Made by a program: the position numbers and the translations under genes. Positions 43,395 through 52,166 of a DNA stretch of 54,779 nt are shown piece after piece. Position 1 is the stretch's first letter, and every line of letters starts with the position of its first letter. The notes under the pieces were generated by a model. It was not told the origin of the DNA. It saw only the letters and a list, made by a program, of their open reading frames with translations, and did not search any database. The DNA is from an uncultured Muribaculaceae bacterium (GTDB lineage: Bacteria > Bacteroidota > Bacteroidia > Bacteroidales > Muribaculaceae), in the NCBI GenBank assembly GCA_910586895.1, contig CAJUIW010000011.1, positions 1 through 54,779 on the forward strand, written 5' to 3'.

Positions 43395-44557
43395 GTTTCG
43401 GTCATTTCATAAAGGGTGGTGTACATCCGCTCGTCGGCAGCCGTGAGCTCTATGCCGCGTCGTGCCATCACCCGTCGTGCTATGTTCATGAACTTTGACA
43501 GCGGAACATCCGTGAGCCCTGCAGCAGAGCCTTCGCTGAACGATGCGAGGAAGTTGCGGGGGAAGCCGGTGCCATGAATATTGACGCCAACTCCGGCCAC
43601 AGTGGCAGTATTGAACATCGTGTTGATACCCGCCTTGGAGTGGTCGCCCATTATCAGACCGCAGAATTGCAGCCCTGTACGCAGGAAACGGCGCGAGGGA
43701 TAGTTCCACAATTTTATTTCCGTGTAGTCATTCTTGAGATTTGATGCCGTGCATCCGGCACCAAGATTGCACCAGCTCCCTATCACGGCATTGCCGAGGA
43801 AGCCGTCGTGGGCCTTGTTGGAGTAGGGGTGCATTACCACATTGTTGAGCTCGCCGCCTACCTTGCAGTGGGCTCCAATGGTTGTGGGGCCGTAAATGCG
43901 GGTACCCATGTTGACTGTAGATGCCTCGCCTATGATTATAGGTCCGCGCAGGCAGGCCCCCTCCATTATTTCAGCATTCTTGCGTATCAGTACCGGCCCA
44001 TGGGTGACATTTATTATGGCACCCTCTACGCTGGCCCCCTCTTCTATGAAAAGATTGTCGTCAGGGCCTATGACGGTGCATGAACCGGATGCGGCGACGC
44101 GTTTCATTCCTGATGTCAATGCTTGGAAGTCAGATGATATAAGACTGCCGCACATGAGGAAGAGATCGTAAACGTTGGTGATTTTTTGGACCTCTGTAGT
44201 AGCGGTGATAAGGCGCTCAGGTTCAGCATCGATATGTCCACGTCGTGCTATGATGCCACCTTCACCGTCTGTCAGCGCCTCTCCTATCTTAAGTGCGGAT
44301 ATTTCAGCGGCGAGTCCACGTGAGGGGAGTATGTGTGACGATATTATCAGATTGTCGCCATCCTGCGATTCGTCGGTCGGGAATAGCTCGCTCAGATGCG
44401 GCGCTGTTATGAAAGAGTAAGCTCCGGGTATGGCGCGCTGCCATTTGTCGCGTATGGTGTCGGCGCCGGCCAGCAGCTCGCATACCGGACGTGTGAATGT
44501 AAGCGGAAGAAGATTCTCTCTGATGGCCGGAATATCGGCAAGAATTACATGGTGCAT
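43385..44557 (-). CDS. Bacterial-type alternative GlmU (sugar-phosphate nucleotidylyltransferase / acetyltransferase)
   Basis: 390 residues from the ATG at 44557 (MHHVILADIPAIRENLLPLT). The open frame extends further upstream but there overlaps rfbC and has no family character. The N-terminal half looks like a degenerate nucleotidyltransferase (ENLLPLTFTRPVCEL). From about residue 160 on it is a left-handed beta-helix of hexapeptide repeats: VIGPDDNLFIEEGASVEGAI, PIIIGEASTVNMGTRIYGP and IGSWCNLGAGCTASNLKND. This matches the Bacteroidetes GlmU-like family (TIGR03991), proposed to make UDP-GlcNAc for cell wall and LPS. Activity is inferred from that family. Confidence 0.85.
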   Translation of the reverse strand: MHHVILADIPAIRENLLPLTFTRPVCELLAGADTIRDKWQRAIPGAYSFITAPHLSELFPTDESQDGDNLIISSHILPSRGLAAEISALKIGEALTDGEGGIIARRGHIDAEPERLITATTEVQKITNVYDLFLMCGSLISSDFQALTSGMKRVAASGSCTVIGPDDNLFIEEGASVEGAIINVTHGPVLIRKNAEIMEGACLRGPIIIGEASTVNMGTRIYGPTTIGAHCKVGGELNNVVMHPYSNKAHDGFLGNAVIGSWCNLGAGCTASNLKNDYTEIKLWNYPSRRFLRTGLQFCGLIMGDHSKAGINTMFNTATVAGVGVNIHGTGFPRNFLASFSEGSAAGLTDVPLSKFMNIARRVMARRGIELTAADERMYTTLYEMTETYR

Positions 44558-44561
44558 AGCG

Positions 44562-44592
44562 GTTGAAATTTGCAGCAAAAATACTAATTTTG
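44562..44592 (+). promoter_or_regulatory. rfbC promoter
   Basis: GTTG (44562-44565), 19 nt, TAatTTTG (44585-44592), 16 nt before the rfbC ATG. It overlaps the oppositely directed promoter of the GlmU-like gene. Confidence 0.68.
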
Positions 44593-44606
44593 TGGAAAAC
44601 TGCGAA
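44576..44606 (-). promoter_or_regulatory. Promoter of the GlmU-like gene
   Basis: On the - strand TTCG (44606-44603), 19 nt, TAttTTTG (44583-44576), 18 nt before the ATG at 44557. Its -7 box lies 1 bp from the rfbC -7 box, so the two promoters cannot be occupied together. Confidence 0.6.
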
Positions 44607-44608
44607 AG

Positions 44609-45160
44609 ATGAAATTCAATAGACTTGATATCGACGGAGTATGGGTGATAGAGCCTGTCCGTTATGGCGATAAACGTGGGTACTTCATGGAAGCATGGAA
44701 AGAGTCGGAGTTCCGGCAGCATGTCGGTCCGGTGCATTTCGTGCAGGATAATGAATCGGTTTCGAACCGGGGTGTGCTGCGCGGTCTGCATTTCCAGAAA
44801 GGTGAATACTCTCAGGCCAAGCTTGTGCGTGTATCGCGCGGCCGCGTGCTTGATGTGGCGGTCGATCTGCGTGCCGGCTCGCCTACCTATGGCCGTCATG
44901 TGGCTGTGGAGCTGAGTGATGAAAATGCACGGCAGCTGTTTGTGCCCCGTGGATTCGCACATGGCTTTGTGGTGCTGAGCGATGTGGCTCAATTTCAATA
45001 CAAGGTTGATAACCAGTATGCTCCTCAGGCGGAGGCCACGCTCCGGTTTGACGATGAAGCACTTGGGATAGATTGGCTTATACCACACGATGAAATGCTG
45101 CTTTCCGATAAGGACTGCAGGGGAGTGGCGCTAAAGGACGTCGAGCCTTTTGACTTGTGA
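44609..45160 (+). CDS. rfbC: dTDP-4-dehydrorhamnose 3,5-epimerase
   Basis: 183 residues, standard RfbC/RmlC length. The cupin core shows RGYFMEAWKESEF, HFVQDNESVSNRGVLRGLHFQ with the catalytic His, GRVLDVAVDLRAGSPTYG, FVPRGFAHGFVVLSD and FQYKVDNQYAPQAE with the active-site Tyr. It epimerises C3 and C5 of dTDP-4-keto-6-deoxyglucose on the way to dTDP-L-rhamnose for O-antigen or capsule. The other rml genes are not in the window. The zinc-ribbon gene overlaps its end by 4 nt (GTGA). Confidence 0.96.
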   Translation: MKFNRLDIDGVWVIEPVRYGDKRGYFMEAWKESEFRQHVGPVHFVQDNESVSNRGVLRGLHFQKGEYSQAKLVRVSRGRVLDVAVDLRAGSPTYGRHVAVELSDENARQLFVPRGFAHGFVVLSDVAQFQYKVDNQYAPQAEATLRFDDEALGIDWLIPHDEMLLSDKDCRGVALKDVEPFDL

Positions 45161-45870
45161 AAATCCGGTGTGTCAACTGCGGCGCTGAGTTCAAGGGTCG
45201 CTTCCGGTACTGTCCGCGATGTGGAGCACCCTTGCCTGAGGAATCTCAGACGAGAGGACGCAGCTGGGTAGGCCTGATTGTAGCGGTGAGTATTATTGTC
45301 ATCGCGGCAATGATTGGCGGTACGGTGTGGCTTGTAAGTTTGCATGACCGCGATGAAGCGGTGCGCATAGCTGAGAAGCGGCTTAATGACTCGCTCAAAG
45401 TGGCTGAGGCCAGGGCTGTGCGGGAGAGGAATATGAGGGCCGATTCAATCCGAATGGCTGAGGCGGAGCGCCTGAGAGCCCGCGAGATGGAACGGATGTT
45501 TGTGCGGGTGTCTGATATTCTGTCGGATAATGCGGATGGCGGATTGAAGCCGCTGTCATTTGATGATGTGGTGGAGGCGCTGCGTGGAAGAGGCTATGCA
45601 TTGTTAAGTCGGTCGGATGGCGACAGCCCGGCGGTGCTCGGAGTGAATATGACTTTCGATGGCGGCCGGCTTGACGCTGTGGCCGAGCCTTATAGCGCTG
45701 TTGTAGTGTGGCCTGATATGGGACGTGTCGAAATCCGCTTCTGTTCGGATGATGCCTGTAAGGAATTTCGCAATGCGGCTTTTATGGCGGGCGTGGGCGA
45801 CGGCGATTCAGATGCTGCCTGCTCGCTGAAATCTATCAGCAGCCGGGTGCTTATGCTCGAAAACCACTGA
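45157..45870 (+). CDS. Zinc-ribbon membrane protein of unknown function
   Basis: 237 residues from a GTG that overlaps the rfbC stop. Cys5, Cys8, Cys19 and Cys22 (CVNCG, then CPRCG) form a zinc ribbon. One transmembrane helix follows at about residues 40-63 (GLIVAVSIIVIAAMIGGTVW). Next is a charged helix rich in Arg, Ala and Glu (residues 65-115), likely a coiled coil. Then comes a small C-terminal domain (about 120-237) with LSFDDVVEALRGRGYALLSR. The ribbon would face the cytoplasm and the C-terminal domain the periplasm. Zinc-ribbon plus one helix is a common design in membrane stress or scaffold proteins, but no function can be named. Confidence 0.75.
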   Translation: MKIRCVNCGAEFKGRFRYCPRCGAPLPEESQTRGRSWVGLIVAVSIIVIAAMIGGTVWLVSLHDRDEAVRIAEKRLNDSLKVAEARAVRERNMRADSIRMAEAERLRAREMERMFVRVSDILSDNADGGLKPLSFDDVVEALRGRGYALLSRSDGDSPAVLGVNMTFDGGRLDAVAEPYSAVVVWPDMGRVEIRFCSDDACKEFRNAAFMAGVGDGDSDAACSLKSISSRVLMLENH

Positions 45871-45914
45871 TAGAAGAGAAAAGAGGCGGCATGACGGAAA
45901 AAGTTATGGAAATA

Positions 45915-45946
45915 TTTGGTTTTTAGAAAATTAGTGGCTAATTTTG
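45915..45946 (+). promoter_or_regulatory. Promoter of the str-S10 ribosomal operon
   Basis: TTTG (45915-45918), 20 nt, TAatTTTG (45939-45946): exact match to both boxes. Transcription would start near 45953, leaving a leader of about 140 nt before rpsL, long for this window. No obvious internal promoter is seen downstream, so one transcript may cover all genes to the window end. Confidence 0.82.
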
Positions 45947-46093
45947 CATCGCTTTTAGGCATAAGGCAGGTCCGATTGACGCTAAAATCCTGAGGGATAA
46001 TGCGATAATTGGGTCTGTATGTGTGCTGAGAGCCAGCTTAGAAAGGAATAATATAACTGATTTAATAAACGAAAAAGTAAAACAAGAACTAAG

Positions 46094-46477
46094 ATGCCAA
46101 CGATTCAGCAATTAGTAAGAAAAGGACGTGTAGCTCTTGAGGATAAGAGTAAGTCACCTGCACTCGACTCGTGCCCCCAGCGTCGCGGCGTATGTGTGCG
46201 TGTGTACACCACTACCCCCAAGAAGCCTAACTCGGCAATGCGTAAGGTGGCCCGTGTGCGCCTCACTAACGGTAAGGAAGTAAACAGCTATATACCCGGT
46301 GAAGGTCACAATCTGCAGGAACACTCAATCGTACTCGTTCGCGGCGGTCGTGTTAAGGACCTCCCCGGCGTACGTTATCACATTGTTCGTGGTACACTTG
46401 ACACCAGCGGCGTGAAAGATCGCACTCAGCGTCGTTCAAAGTACGGTGCAAAGCGTCCTAAAGCTGCCAAGAAGTAA
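46094..46477 (+). CDS. rpsL: 30S ribosomal protein S12
   Basis: 127 residues. It begins MPTIQQLVRKGRVALEDKSK and has the decoding-centre loops TTTPKKPNSAMRKVARVRL and VRGGRVKDLPGVRYHIVRG. Lys43 and the Lys of GRVKDLP are the wild-type residues at the positions changed in streptomycin-resistant mutants. First gene of the str operon, after a leader of about 140 nt. Confidence 0.99.
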   Translation: MPTIQQLVRKGRVALEDKSKSPALDSCPQRRGVCVRVYTTTPKKPNSAMRKVARVRLTNGKEVNSYIPGEGHNLQEHSIVLVRGGRVKDLPGVRYHIVRGTLDTSGVKDRTQRRSKYGAKRPKAAKK

Positions 46478-46710
46478 TTAAGCCTATTATATTAAGGCGA
46501 TATTATTCCGGCAGGACGAAAACTTGCTAAGATTCCCTTCCGCTTCGGGGACGAAATGAGGCGGATAAAGAAAAAATGAGTTATTAAACTTCGTTTTTGA
46601 TTTATTGGCAGGCTAATTCCCAAGGTTGAGTAAATGGCATTAGAGAATGCCGTTGAAGATGAAAGAAGCAGCAACCAAGCAAACAAAAACAAAATTCGCA
46701 AAACAAACTA
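46478..46710 (+). promoter_or_regulatory. Long intercistronic region rpsL-rpsG
   Basis: The 233 nt between S12 and S7 is by far the longest gap in this operon. No conserved coding frame and no TAnnTTTG box were seen. A small hairpin GGCAT-taga-type with ATGCC lies at about 46637-46651, and a second GC-rich inverted stretch (cttccgcttcgggga) at about 46537-46552. In Escherichia coli the S12-S7 spacer is the S7 feedback site, so a similar role is possible but not shown here. Confidence 0.4.
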
Positions 46711-47187
46711 ATGAGAAAGGCAAAACCAAAGAAACGGGTAGTTTTACCTGATCCCGTTTTCCATGATGTAAGAGTATCTAAATTCGTCAACCATCTGATG
46801 TATGACGGCAAGAAAAACACTGCTTACACAATATTCTACAGCGCACTTGAAACTGTGAAGTCCAAGCTCCCCAACGAGGAAAAGACTGCGCTCGAAATTT
46901 GGAAAAAAGCCCTTGAAAACGTGACTCCCCAGGTAGAGGTAAAGAGTCGCCGTGTGGGTGGTGCAACCTTCCAGGTTCCTACTGAAATCCGCCCCGACCG
47001 CAAGGAATCCATCTCTATGAAAAACCTTATCCTTTATGCCCGCAAGCGTGGTGGCAAGACTATGGCCGACAAGCTCGCAGCTGAGATTGTTGACGCTTAC
47101 AACGACCAGGGCGGCGCATTTAAGCGTAAAGAAGATATGCACAAGATGGCTGAAGCCAACCGCGCATTCGCTCACTTCCGCTTCTGA
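46711..47187 (+). CDS. rpsG: 30S ribosomal protein S7
   Basis: 158 residues. It begins MRKAKPKKRVVLPDPVFHD and has the typical VSKFVNHLMYDGKKNTAY, ENVTPQVEVKSRRVGGATFQ and GKTMADKLAAEIVDAY segments, ending NRAFAHFRF. S7 nucleates assembly of the 30S head and contacts the E-site tRNA. It follows a 233-nt gap and precedes fusA by 47 nt. Confidence 0.99.
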   Translation: MRKAKPKKRVVLPDPVFHDVRVSKFVNHLMYDGKKNTAYTIFYSALETVKSKLPNEEKTALEIWKKALENVTPQVEVKSRRVGGATFQVPTEIRPDRKESISMKNLILYARKRGGKTMADKLAAEIVDAYNDQGGAFKRKEDMHKMAEANRAFAHFRF

Positions 47188-47234
47188 TTACAGGATTCCA
47201 AATTAAAAAGGACTTTTCAAAGCAATAACAACTA

Positions 47235-49358
47235 ATGGCTAAAATAGACGAAACGCTTAAGCTGACCCGTAACATAGGTATTATGGCTCATATCGATGCC
47301 GGTAAGACTACCACATCGGAACGTATACTTTTCTACACGGGTCTTACTCATAAAATCGGTGAGGTGCACGACGGCGCTGCTACCATGGACTGGATGGAGC
47401 AGGAACAGGAACGTGGTATCACAATCACCTCTGCAGCTACCACTGCATTCTGGAAATACAATGACCAGAAATACAAAATCAACCTTATTGACACCCCCGG
47501 ACACGTTGACTTCACTGTTGAGGTAGAACGTTCACTCCGTGTGCTCGACGGTGCTGTTGCCACATTCTGCGCAGTAGGTGGTGTTGAGCCCCAGTCAGAA
47601 ACTGTATGGCGTCAGGCTGACAAATACAATGTGCCCCGTATCGGTTATGTAAACAAGATGGACCGTTCAGGTGCAAACTTCTTCGAAGTATGCCGTCAGC
47701 TTAAGGATGTGCTCGGAGCAAATCCCTGTCCTATCCAGATTCCTATCGGTGCTGAAGAAACATTCAAGGGTATCGTTGACCTTATCACCATGAAGGCTAT
47801 CTTCTGGCATGATGAATCAATGGGCGCTGACTATACTCTTGAAGAAATTCCCGCCAACCTTCAGGCAGAAGCTGAGGAATATCGCGACAATATGCTCGAA
47901 AAGATCGCTGAGTTCGACGATGTTCTGATGGAAAAATATTTCGACGATCCCTCTACAATCACCGAGGATGAAATCCGTCGCGGTCTTCGCAAGGCCACTC
48001 TGTCAATGGAACTCGTTCCGATGACTTGCGGTAGCTCGTTCAAGAACAAAGGCGTGCAGTGCCTTCTTGACAACGTATGCGCATACCTCCCCAGCCCTCT
48101 TGATGCAGGTGCTATCGAAGGTACTGTTCCCGGAACCGACGAAGTTGTTAAGCGCGAACCTTCAAACGAAGCTCCCCTCTGCGCCCTCGCGTTCAAGATT
48201 GCCACTGACCCCTATGTAGGCCGTCTGACATTCTTCCGCGTTTACTCAGGCGACATGGTTGCCGGTTCATACGTGCTCAATTCACGTTCAGGTAAGAAAG
48301 AACGCGTGTCACGTCTGTTCCAGATGCACTCAAACAAGCAGAATGCCAAGGAAGCCATCACATGTGGTGATATAGGCGCCGGCGTAGGCTTCAAGGATAT
48401 CCGCACCGGTGATACACTCTGCGCTGAGGATGCTCCCATCGTGCTTGAGGCTATGGACTTCCCCGAACCCGTTATCGGTATCGCAGTAGAGCCCAAGACT
48501 CAGAAGGACCTCGACAAGCTCGGAGTTGGCCTCCAGAAGCTCGCTGAAGAAGACCCCACCTTCCGTGTACAGACTAACGAGGAAACAGGTCAGACTGTTA
48601 TCTCTGGTATGGGTGAGCTTCACCTCGATATCATCATCGACCGTCTGCGTCGCGAATTCAAGGTAGAATGTAATCAGGGTCGTCCTCAGGTTACCTACAA
48701 GGAAGCCATCACACAGCCTGTTGAACTCCGCGAAGTATTCAAGAAGCAGACTGGTGGTCGCGGTAAGTTCGCCGACATCATTGTACGCGTAGAACCCGTT
48801 GACGAAGGCTTCGAAGGAAATCTTCAGTTTGTTGACGAAGTCAAGGGTGGTAACATTCCTAAGGAATATATCCCCTCAATCCAGAAGGGCTTCCAGGCAG
48901 CTATGAAGAATGGTGTTCTTGCCGGATATCCCGTAGAGCAGCTTAAGGTTACCGTTATCGACGGTTCATTCCACCCGGTTGACTCTGACCAGCTCTCATT
49001 TGAGCTCTGCGCTATCCAGGCATTCAAGAAGGCTTCAGAAAAGGCTAACCCCGTACTTCTCGAACCTATCATGAAGATCGAGGTGGTAACTCCCGAAGAA
49101 AGCATGGGTGACGTGATCAGCGACCTTAACAAGCGTCGTGGTCAGGTAGAAGGTATGGAAACCAGCCGCAGCGGTGCCCGCGTGGTTAAGGCCAAGGCTC
49201 CTCTTGCCGAAATGTTCGGCTATGTTACAGCCCTCCGTACCATCACCTCAGGTCGTGCTACCAGCACAATGACATTCTCACACTACAGCGAAGTCAGCTC
49301 TTCGATAGCACGCAACGTGCTCACCGAATGCCAGGGCCGCGTAGATTTATTGAAGTAA
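47235..49358 (+). CDS. fusA: Elongation factor G
   Basis: 707 residues. The GTPase domain has the P-loop AHIDAGKTT (residues 18-26), RGITITSAATTAFW, DTPGHVDFTVEVERSLRVLDG and NKMDRSG. Domains II-V follow, including the domain IV entry NQGRPQVTYKEAI. EF-G drives translocation of tRNA and mRNA with GTP. It is followed directly by rpsJ; no tuf gene stands between, unlike the enterobacterial str operon. Confidence 0.99.
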   Translation: MAKIDETLKLTRNIGIMAHIDAGKTTTSERILFYTGLTHKIGEVHDGAATMDWMEQEQERGITITSAATTAFWKYNDQKYKINLIDTPGHVDFTVEVERSLRVLDGAVATFCAVGGVEPQSETVWRQADKYNVPRIGYVNKMDRSGANFFEVCRQLKDVLGANPCPIQIPIGAEETFKGIVDLITMKAIFWHDESMGADYTLEEIPANLQAEAEEYRDNMLEKIAEFDDVLMEKYFDDPSTITEDEIRRGLRKATLSMELVPMTCGSSFKNKGVQCLLDNVCAYLPSPLDAGAIEGTVPGTDEVVKREPSNEAPLCALAFKIATDPYVGRLTFFRVYSGDMVAGSYVLNSRSGKKERVSRLFQMHSNKQNAKEAITCGDIGAGVGFKDIRTGDTLCAEDAPIVLEAMDFPEPVIGIAVEPKTQKDLDKLGVGLQKLAEEDPTFRVQTNEETGQTVISGMGELHLDIIIDRLRREFKVECNQGRPQVTYKEAITQPVELREVFKKQTGGRGKFADIIVRVEPVDEGFEGNLQFVDEVKGGNIPKEYIPSIQKGFQAAMKNGVLAGYPVEQLKVTVIDGSFHPVDSDQLSFELCAIQAFKKASEKANPVLLEPIMKIEVVTPEESMGDVISDLNKRRGQVEGMETSRSGARVVKAKAPLAEMFGYVTALRTITSGRATSTMTFSHYSEVSSSIARNVLTECQGRVDLLK

Positions 49359-49382
49359 AAATAACCTTACATTCAACAGAAT

Positions 49383-49688
49383 ATGAGCCAAAAAATCAGA
49401 ATTAAATTGAAGTCTTACGATCATAACCTGGTCGACAAATCGGCTGAGAAGATTGTAAAGACCGTGAAGGCTACAGGCGCAGTGATAAGCGGACCTATAC
49501 CTCTGCCCACCCACAAGCGTATCTTCACTGTCAATCGCTCGACTTTCGTAAACAAGAAGTCACGTGAGCAGTTCCAGCTCTCATCGTTCAAGCGCCTTAT
49601 TGACATCTACAATTCAACCGCCAAGACTGTCGACGCTCTTATGAAGCTCGAACTCCCCAGCGGTGTCGAAGTGGAAATCAAGGTGTAA
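49383..49688 (+). CDS. rpsJ: 30S ribosomal protein S10
   Basis: 101 residues. It begins MSQKIRIKLKSYDHNLVDKS and has GPIPLPTHKRIFTVNRS, the typical S10 loop, ending SGVEVEIKV. S10 is part of the 30S head and also NusE in antitermination complexes. It joins the str genes to the S10 cluster, being 24 nt after fusA and 69 nt before rplC. Confidence 0.99.
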   Translation: MSQKIRIKLKSYDHNLVDKSAEKIVKTVKATGAVISGPIPLPTHKRIFTVNRSTFVNKKSREQFQLSSFKRLIDIYNSTAKTVDALMKLELPSGVEVEIKV

Positions 49689-49757
49689 TAACCGTCAGGA
49701 CGAAAGACTCAATCAAAACATTCAAACAAGAAACAAACAATTCAAAAACTTAGAGAA

Positions 49758-50378
49758 ATGCCAGGATTATTAGGAAAGAAAATCGGAATGACATCCGTTT
49801 TCAGTGCCGACGGCAAAAATGTGCCGTGCACTGTTATCGAAGTAGGCCCCTGCGTAGTTACTCAGATCAAAACTGCCGAAACCGACGGCTACAATGCTCT
49901 TCAGCTTGGATTTGAACAGAAGAAGGAGAAGCATACAACACAGCCTATGGCCGGTCACTTCAAGAAGGCAGGAGTAGCTCCTCAGCGGTACTTGGCCGAG
50001 TTCAAGGGTTTTGACGGCGAATACAAGCTGGGCGACACTATCACTGTGGACACCCTCTTTAGCGAAGCTGACTTTGTGGATATTCAGGGAACATCCAAAG
50101 GTAAAGGCTATCAGGGCGTCGTAAAGCGTCATGGATTCGGCGGTGTAGGCCAGAGCACTCATGGTCAGCACAACCGTCTTCGCGCTCCCGGTTCGGTAGG
50201 TGCTTGTTCTTACCCCGCAAAGGTGTTCAAGGGCATGCGTATGGCCGGCCAGATGGGCAATGAGAAAGTGACAGTGCAGAACCTTCAGGTACTGAAAGTT
50301 ATGCCCGAGCACAATCTGTTGTTGATTAAGGGTTCAATTCCCGGAAGTAAAGGTTCAATCGTAATAATTGAGAAATAA
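49758..50378 (+). CDS. rplC: 50S ribosomal protein L3
   Basis: 206 residues. It begins MPGLLGKKIGMTSVFSADGK and has the central RNA-binding loop VKRHGFGGVGQSTHGQHNRL, with GSVGACSYPAKVFKGMRMAG. L3 helps start 50S assembly near the peptidyl-transferase centre. Its stop shares one base with the rplD start (TAATG). Confidence 0.99.
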   Translation: MPGLLGKKIGMTSVFSADGKNVPCTVIEVGPCVVTQIKTAETDGYNALQLGFEQKKEKHTTQPMAGHFKKAGVAPQRYLAEFKGFDGEYKLGDTITVDTLFSEADFVDIQGTSKGKGYQGVVKRHGFGGVGQSTHGQHNRLRAPGSVGACSYPAKVFKGMRMAGQMGNEKVTVQNLQVLKVMPEHNLLLIKGSIPGSKGSIVIIEK

Positions 50379-50998
50379 TGGAACTCGCAATATACAATAT
50401 AGAAGGAAAGGACACCGGTCGCAAAGCTCAGCTCAACGACGAAGTGTTTGCAATCGATGCCAACGAGCACGCCGTATATCTCGATGTCAAGCAGTTTCTG
50501 GCTAACCAGCGTCAGGGAACCCACAAATCAAAAGAACGTAGCGAAATCTCTGGTTCTACCCGCAAGCTTCACAAGCAGAAAGGTGGAGGCGGTGCCCGCA
50601 TCGGTGATATCAACTCACCCGTTCTCGTAGGTGGTGGCCGTGTATTCGGTCCCCGTCCCCGCGACTATCGCTTCAAACTCAATAAGAAAGTTAAGCAGCT
50701 TGCCCGCAAGTCAGCTCTGACCTACAAGGTACAGGACAATCAGATAAAGATAGTTGAGGACTTCACTTTCGAAGGATCCAAGACTAAAAATTTCGTAAAT
50801 TTTGCTAAAAATCTTGAAGTTGAAGGCAAAAAGATTCTCCTCGTTTTAGCAGGTCAGGATAAAAACGTATATTTGTCGGCTCGCAATATTCCCAATGCCG
50901 AAATCATTACGGCATCGGATATTAACACATATGAGCTCATGAAGCACAACGCTATTCTCATGACTGAGAGTGGCCTTGATGTCATTAACAAACTTTAA
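50378..50998 (+). CDS. rplD: 50S ribosomal protein L4
   Basis: 206 residues. The extended loop that lines the exit tunnel is seen in STRKLHKQKGGGGARIGD and FGPRPRDYRFKLNKKVK. The C-terminal part, NIPNAEIITASDINTYELM, is typical. In gamma-proteobacteria L4 regulates the S10 operon; no such leader was recognised here. Confidence 0.99.
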   Translation: MELAIYNIEGKDTGRKAQLNDEVFAIDANEHAVYLDVKQFLANQRQGTHKSKERSEISGSTRKLHKQKGGGGARIGDINSPVLVGGGRVFGPRPRDYRFKLNKKVKQLARKSALTYKVQDNQIKIVEDFTFEGSKTKNFVNFAKNLEVEGKKILLVLAGQDKNVYLSARNIPNAEIITASDINTYELMKHNAILMTESGLDVINKL

Positions 50999-51021
50999 TA
51001 AACGGAGATATACTACACGAC

Positions 51022-51312
51022 ATGGAAATATCAATCAAGCCCATCGTAACTGAAAAGGCCACCAAGCTCACTGATAAGCTTAACCGCTATACTTTCAGAG
51101 TATCTCCCGACGCCAACAAGTACCAGATCAAGCAGCTGGTTGAAAAGCTTTACGGCGTAAAGGTGGTTAATGTTAACACAGCTGTCGTGCGTGGCAAGAA
51201 CAAGTCACGCTGGACTAAGAGCGGCCTCCTCCGCGGCAAGACCTCCTCATACAAGAAGGCCTTTATCACCGTGGCTGAAGGCGAAACCATTGACTTTTAC
51301 AGCAATATTTAA
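51022..51312 (+). CDS. rplW: 50S ribosomal protein L23
   Basis: 96 residues: EISIKPIVTEKATKLTDKL start, then YTFRVSPDANKYQIKQLVE and VVNVNTAVVRGKNK. L23 sits at the tunnel exit and is the docking site for SRP and trigger factor. It lies 23 nt after rplD and 8 nt before rplB. Confidence 0.98.
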   Translation: MEISIKPIVTEKATKLTDKLNRYTFRVSPDANKYQIKQLVEKLYGVKVVNVNTAVVRGKNKSRWTKSGLLRGKTSSYKKAFITVAEGETIDFYSNI

Positions 51313-51320
51313 TATATAAC

Positions 51321-52148
51321 ATGGCAGTAAGAAAATTCAAGCCCACAACACCGGGGCAAAGACACAAAATTATTGGCGTATTCAAAGGTACCATCACTGC
51401 TACTACGCCAGAGAAATCTCTTACAGTCGGTAAAAAGTCGACCGGCGGCCGCAACGCCGAAGGTCATTTGACCAACCGTTACCTTGGCGGTGGTCATAAG
51501 CGCAAATACCGTATCATAGACTTTAAGAGAAACAAAGACGGTGTGCCTGCTGTAGTAAAGAGCATCGAGTACGATCCCAACCGTTCGGCTCGCATTGCCC
51601 TGCTTTACTACGTTGACGGCGCAAAAGCTTACATCATTGCACCCAACGGCTTAAAAGTTGGCACAACTGTGGTAAGCGGACCCGATGCAGCTCCCGAAGT
51701 AGGTAACGCACTTCCTCTGAGCAAAATCCCCGTAGGTACGCTTATCCACAACATTGAGCTTCGTCCCGGACAGGGAGCCTTCATGGCGCGCAGCGCCGGC
51801 ACCTTTGCCCAGCTCACTTCTCGTGAAGGGGACTATGTGATTATCAAATTACCTTCAGGCGAAACACGCAAGATTCTTGCTACATGCAAAGCCACTGTAG
51901 GTGTTGTCGGTAACAGCGAACACTCACTCGAACGCAGCGGTAAGGCCGGTCGTTCACGTTGGCTCGGACGTCGTCCCCGCAACCGTGGTGTTGTCATGAA
52001 CCCTGTGGATCACCCGATGGGTGGTGGTGAAGGCCGCGCTTCTGGTGGACATCCCCGCTCACGCAAGGGCTTGTACGCTAAGGGTCTTAAGACTCGTGCT
52101 CCTAAGAAGAGCTCATCGAAGTACATTATCGAAAGAAGGAAAAAGTAA
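51321..52148 (+). CDS. rplB: 50S ribosomal protein L2
   Basis: 275 residues: MAVRKFKPTTPGQRHKI start, GGHKRKYRIIDFKRNKDGVP, and the C-terminal VVMNPVDHPMGGGEGRASGG, which carries the His important for peptidyl transfer. Ends with a basic tail. L2 binds 23S rRNA at the subunit interface. Confidence 0.99.
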   Translation: MAVRKFKPTTPGQRHKIIGVFKGTITATTPEKSLTVGKKSTGGRNAEGHLTNRYLGGGHKRKYRIIDFKRNKDGVPAVVKSIEYDPNRSARIALLYYVDGAKAYIIAPNGLKVGTTVVSGPDAAPEVGNALPLSKIPVGTLIHNIELRPGQGAFMARSAGTFAQLTSREGDYVIIKLPSGETRKILATCKATVGVVGNSEHSLERSGKAGRSRWLGRRPRNRGVVMNPVDHPMGGGEGRASGGHPRSRKGLYAKGLKTRAPKKSSSKYIIERRKK

Positions 52149-52166
52149 TCTAATTAAGCTAAACTT

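Noticed and set aside
43385..45088. 567-residue version of the GlmU-like protein on the minus strand
   Set aside because: The extra N-terminal part is antisense to rfbC, has no family character and would contain the shared promoter region; the ATG at 44557 gives the usual length.
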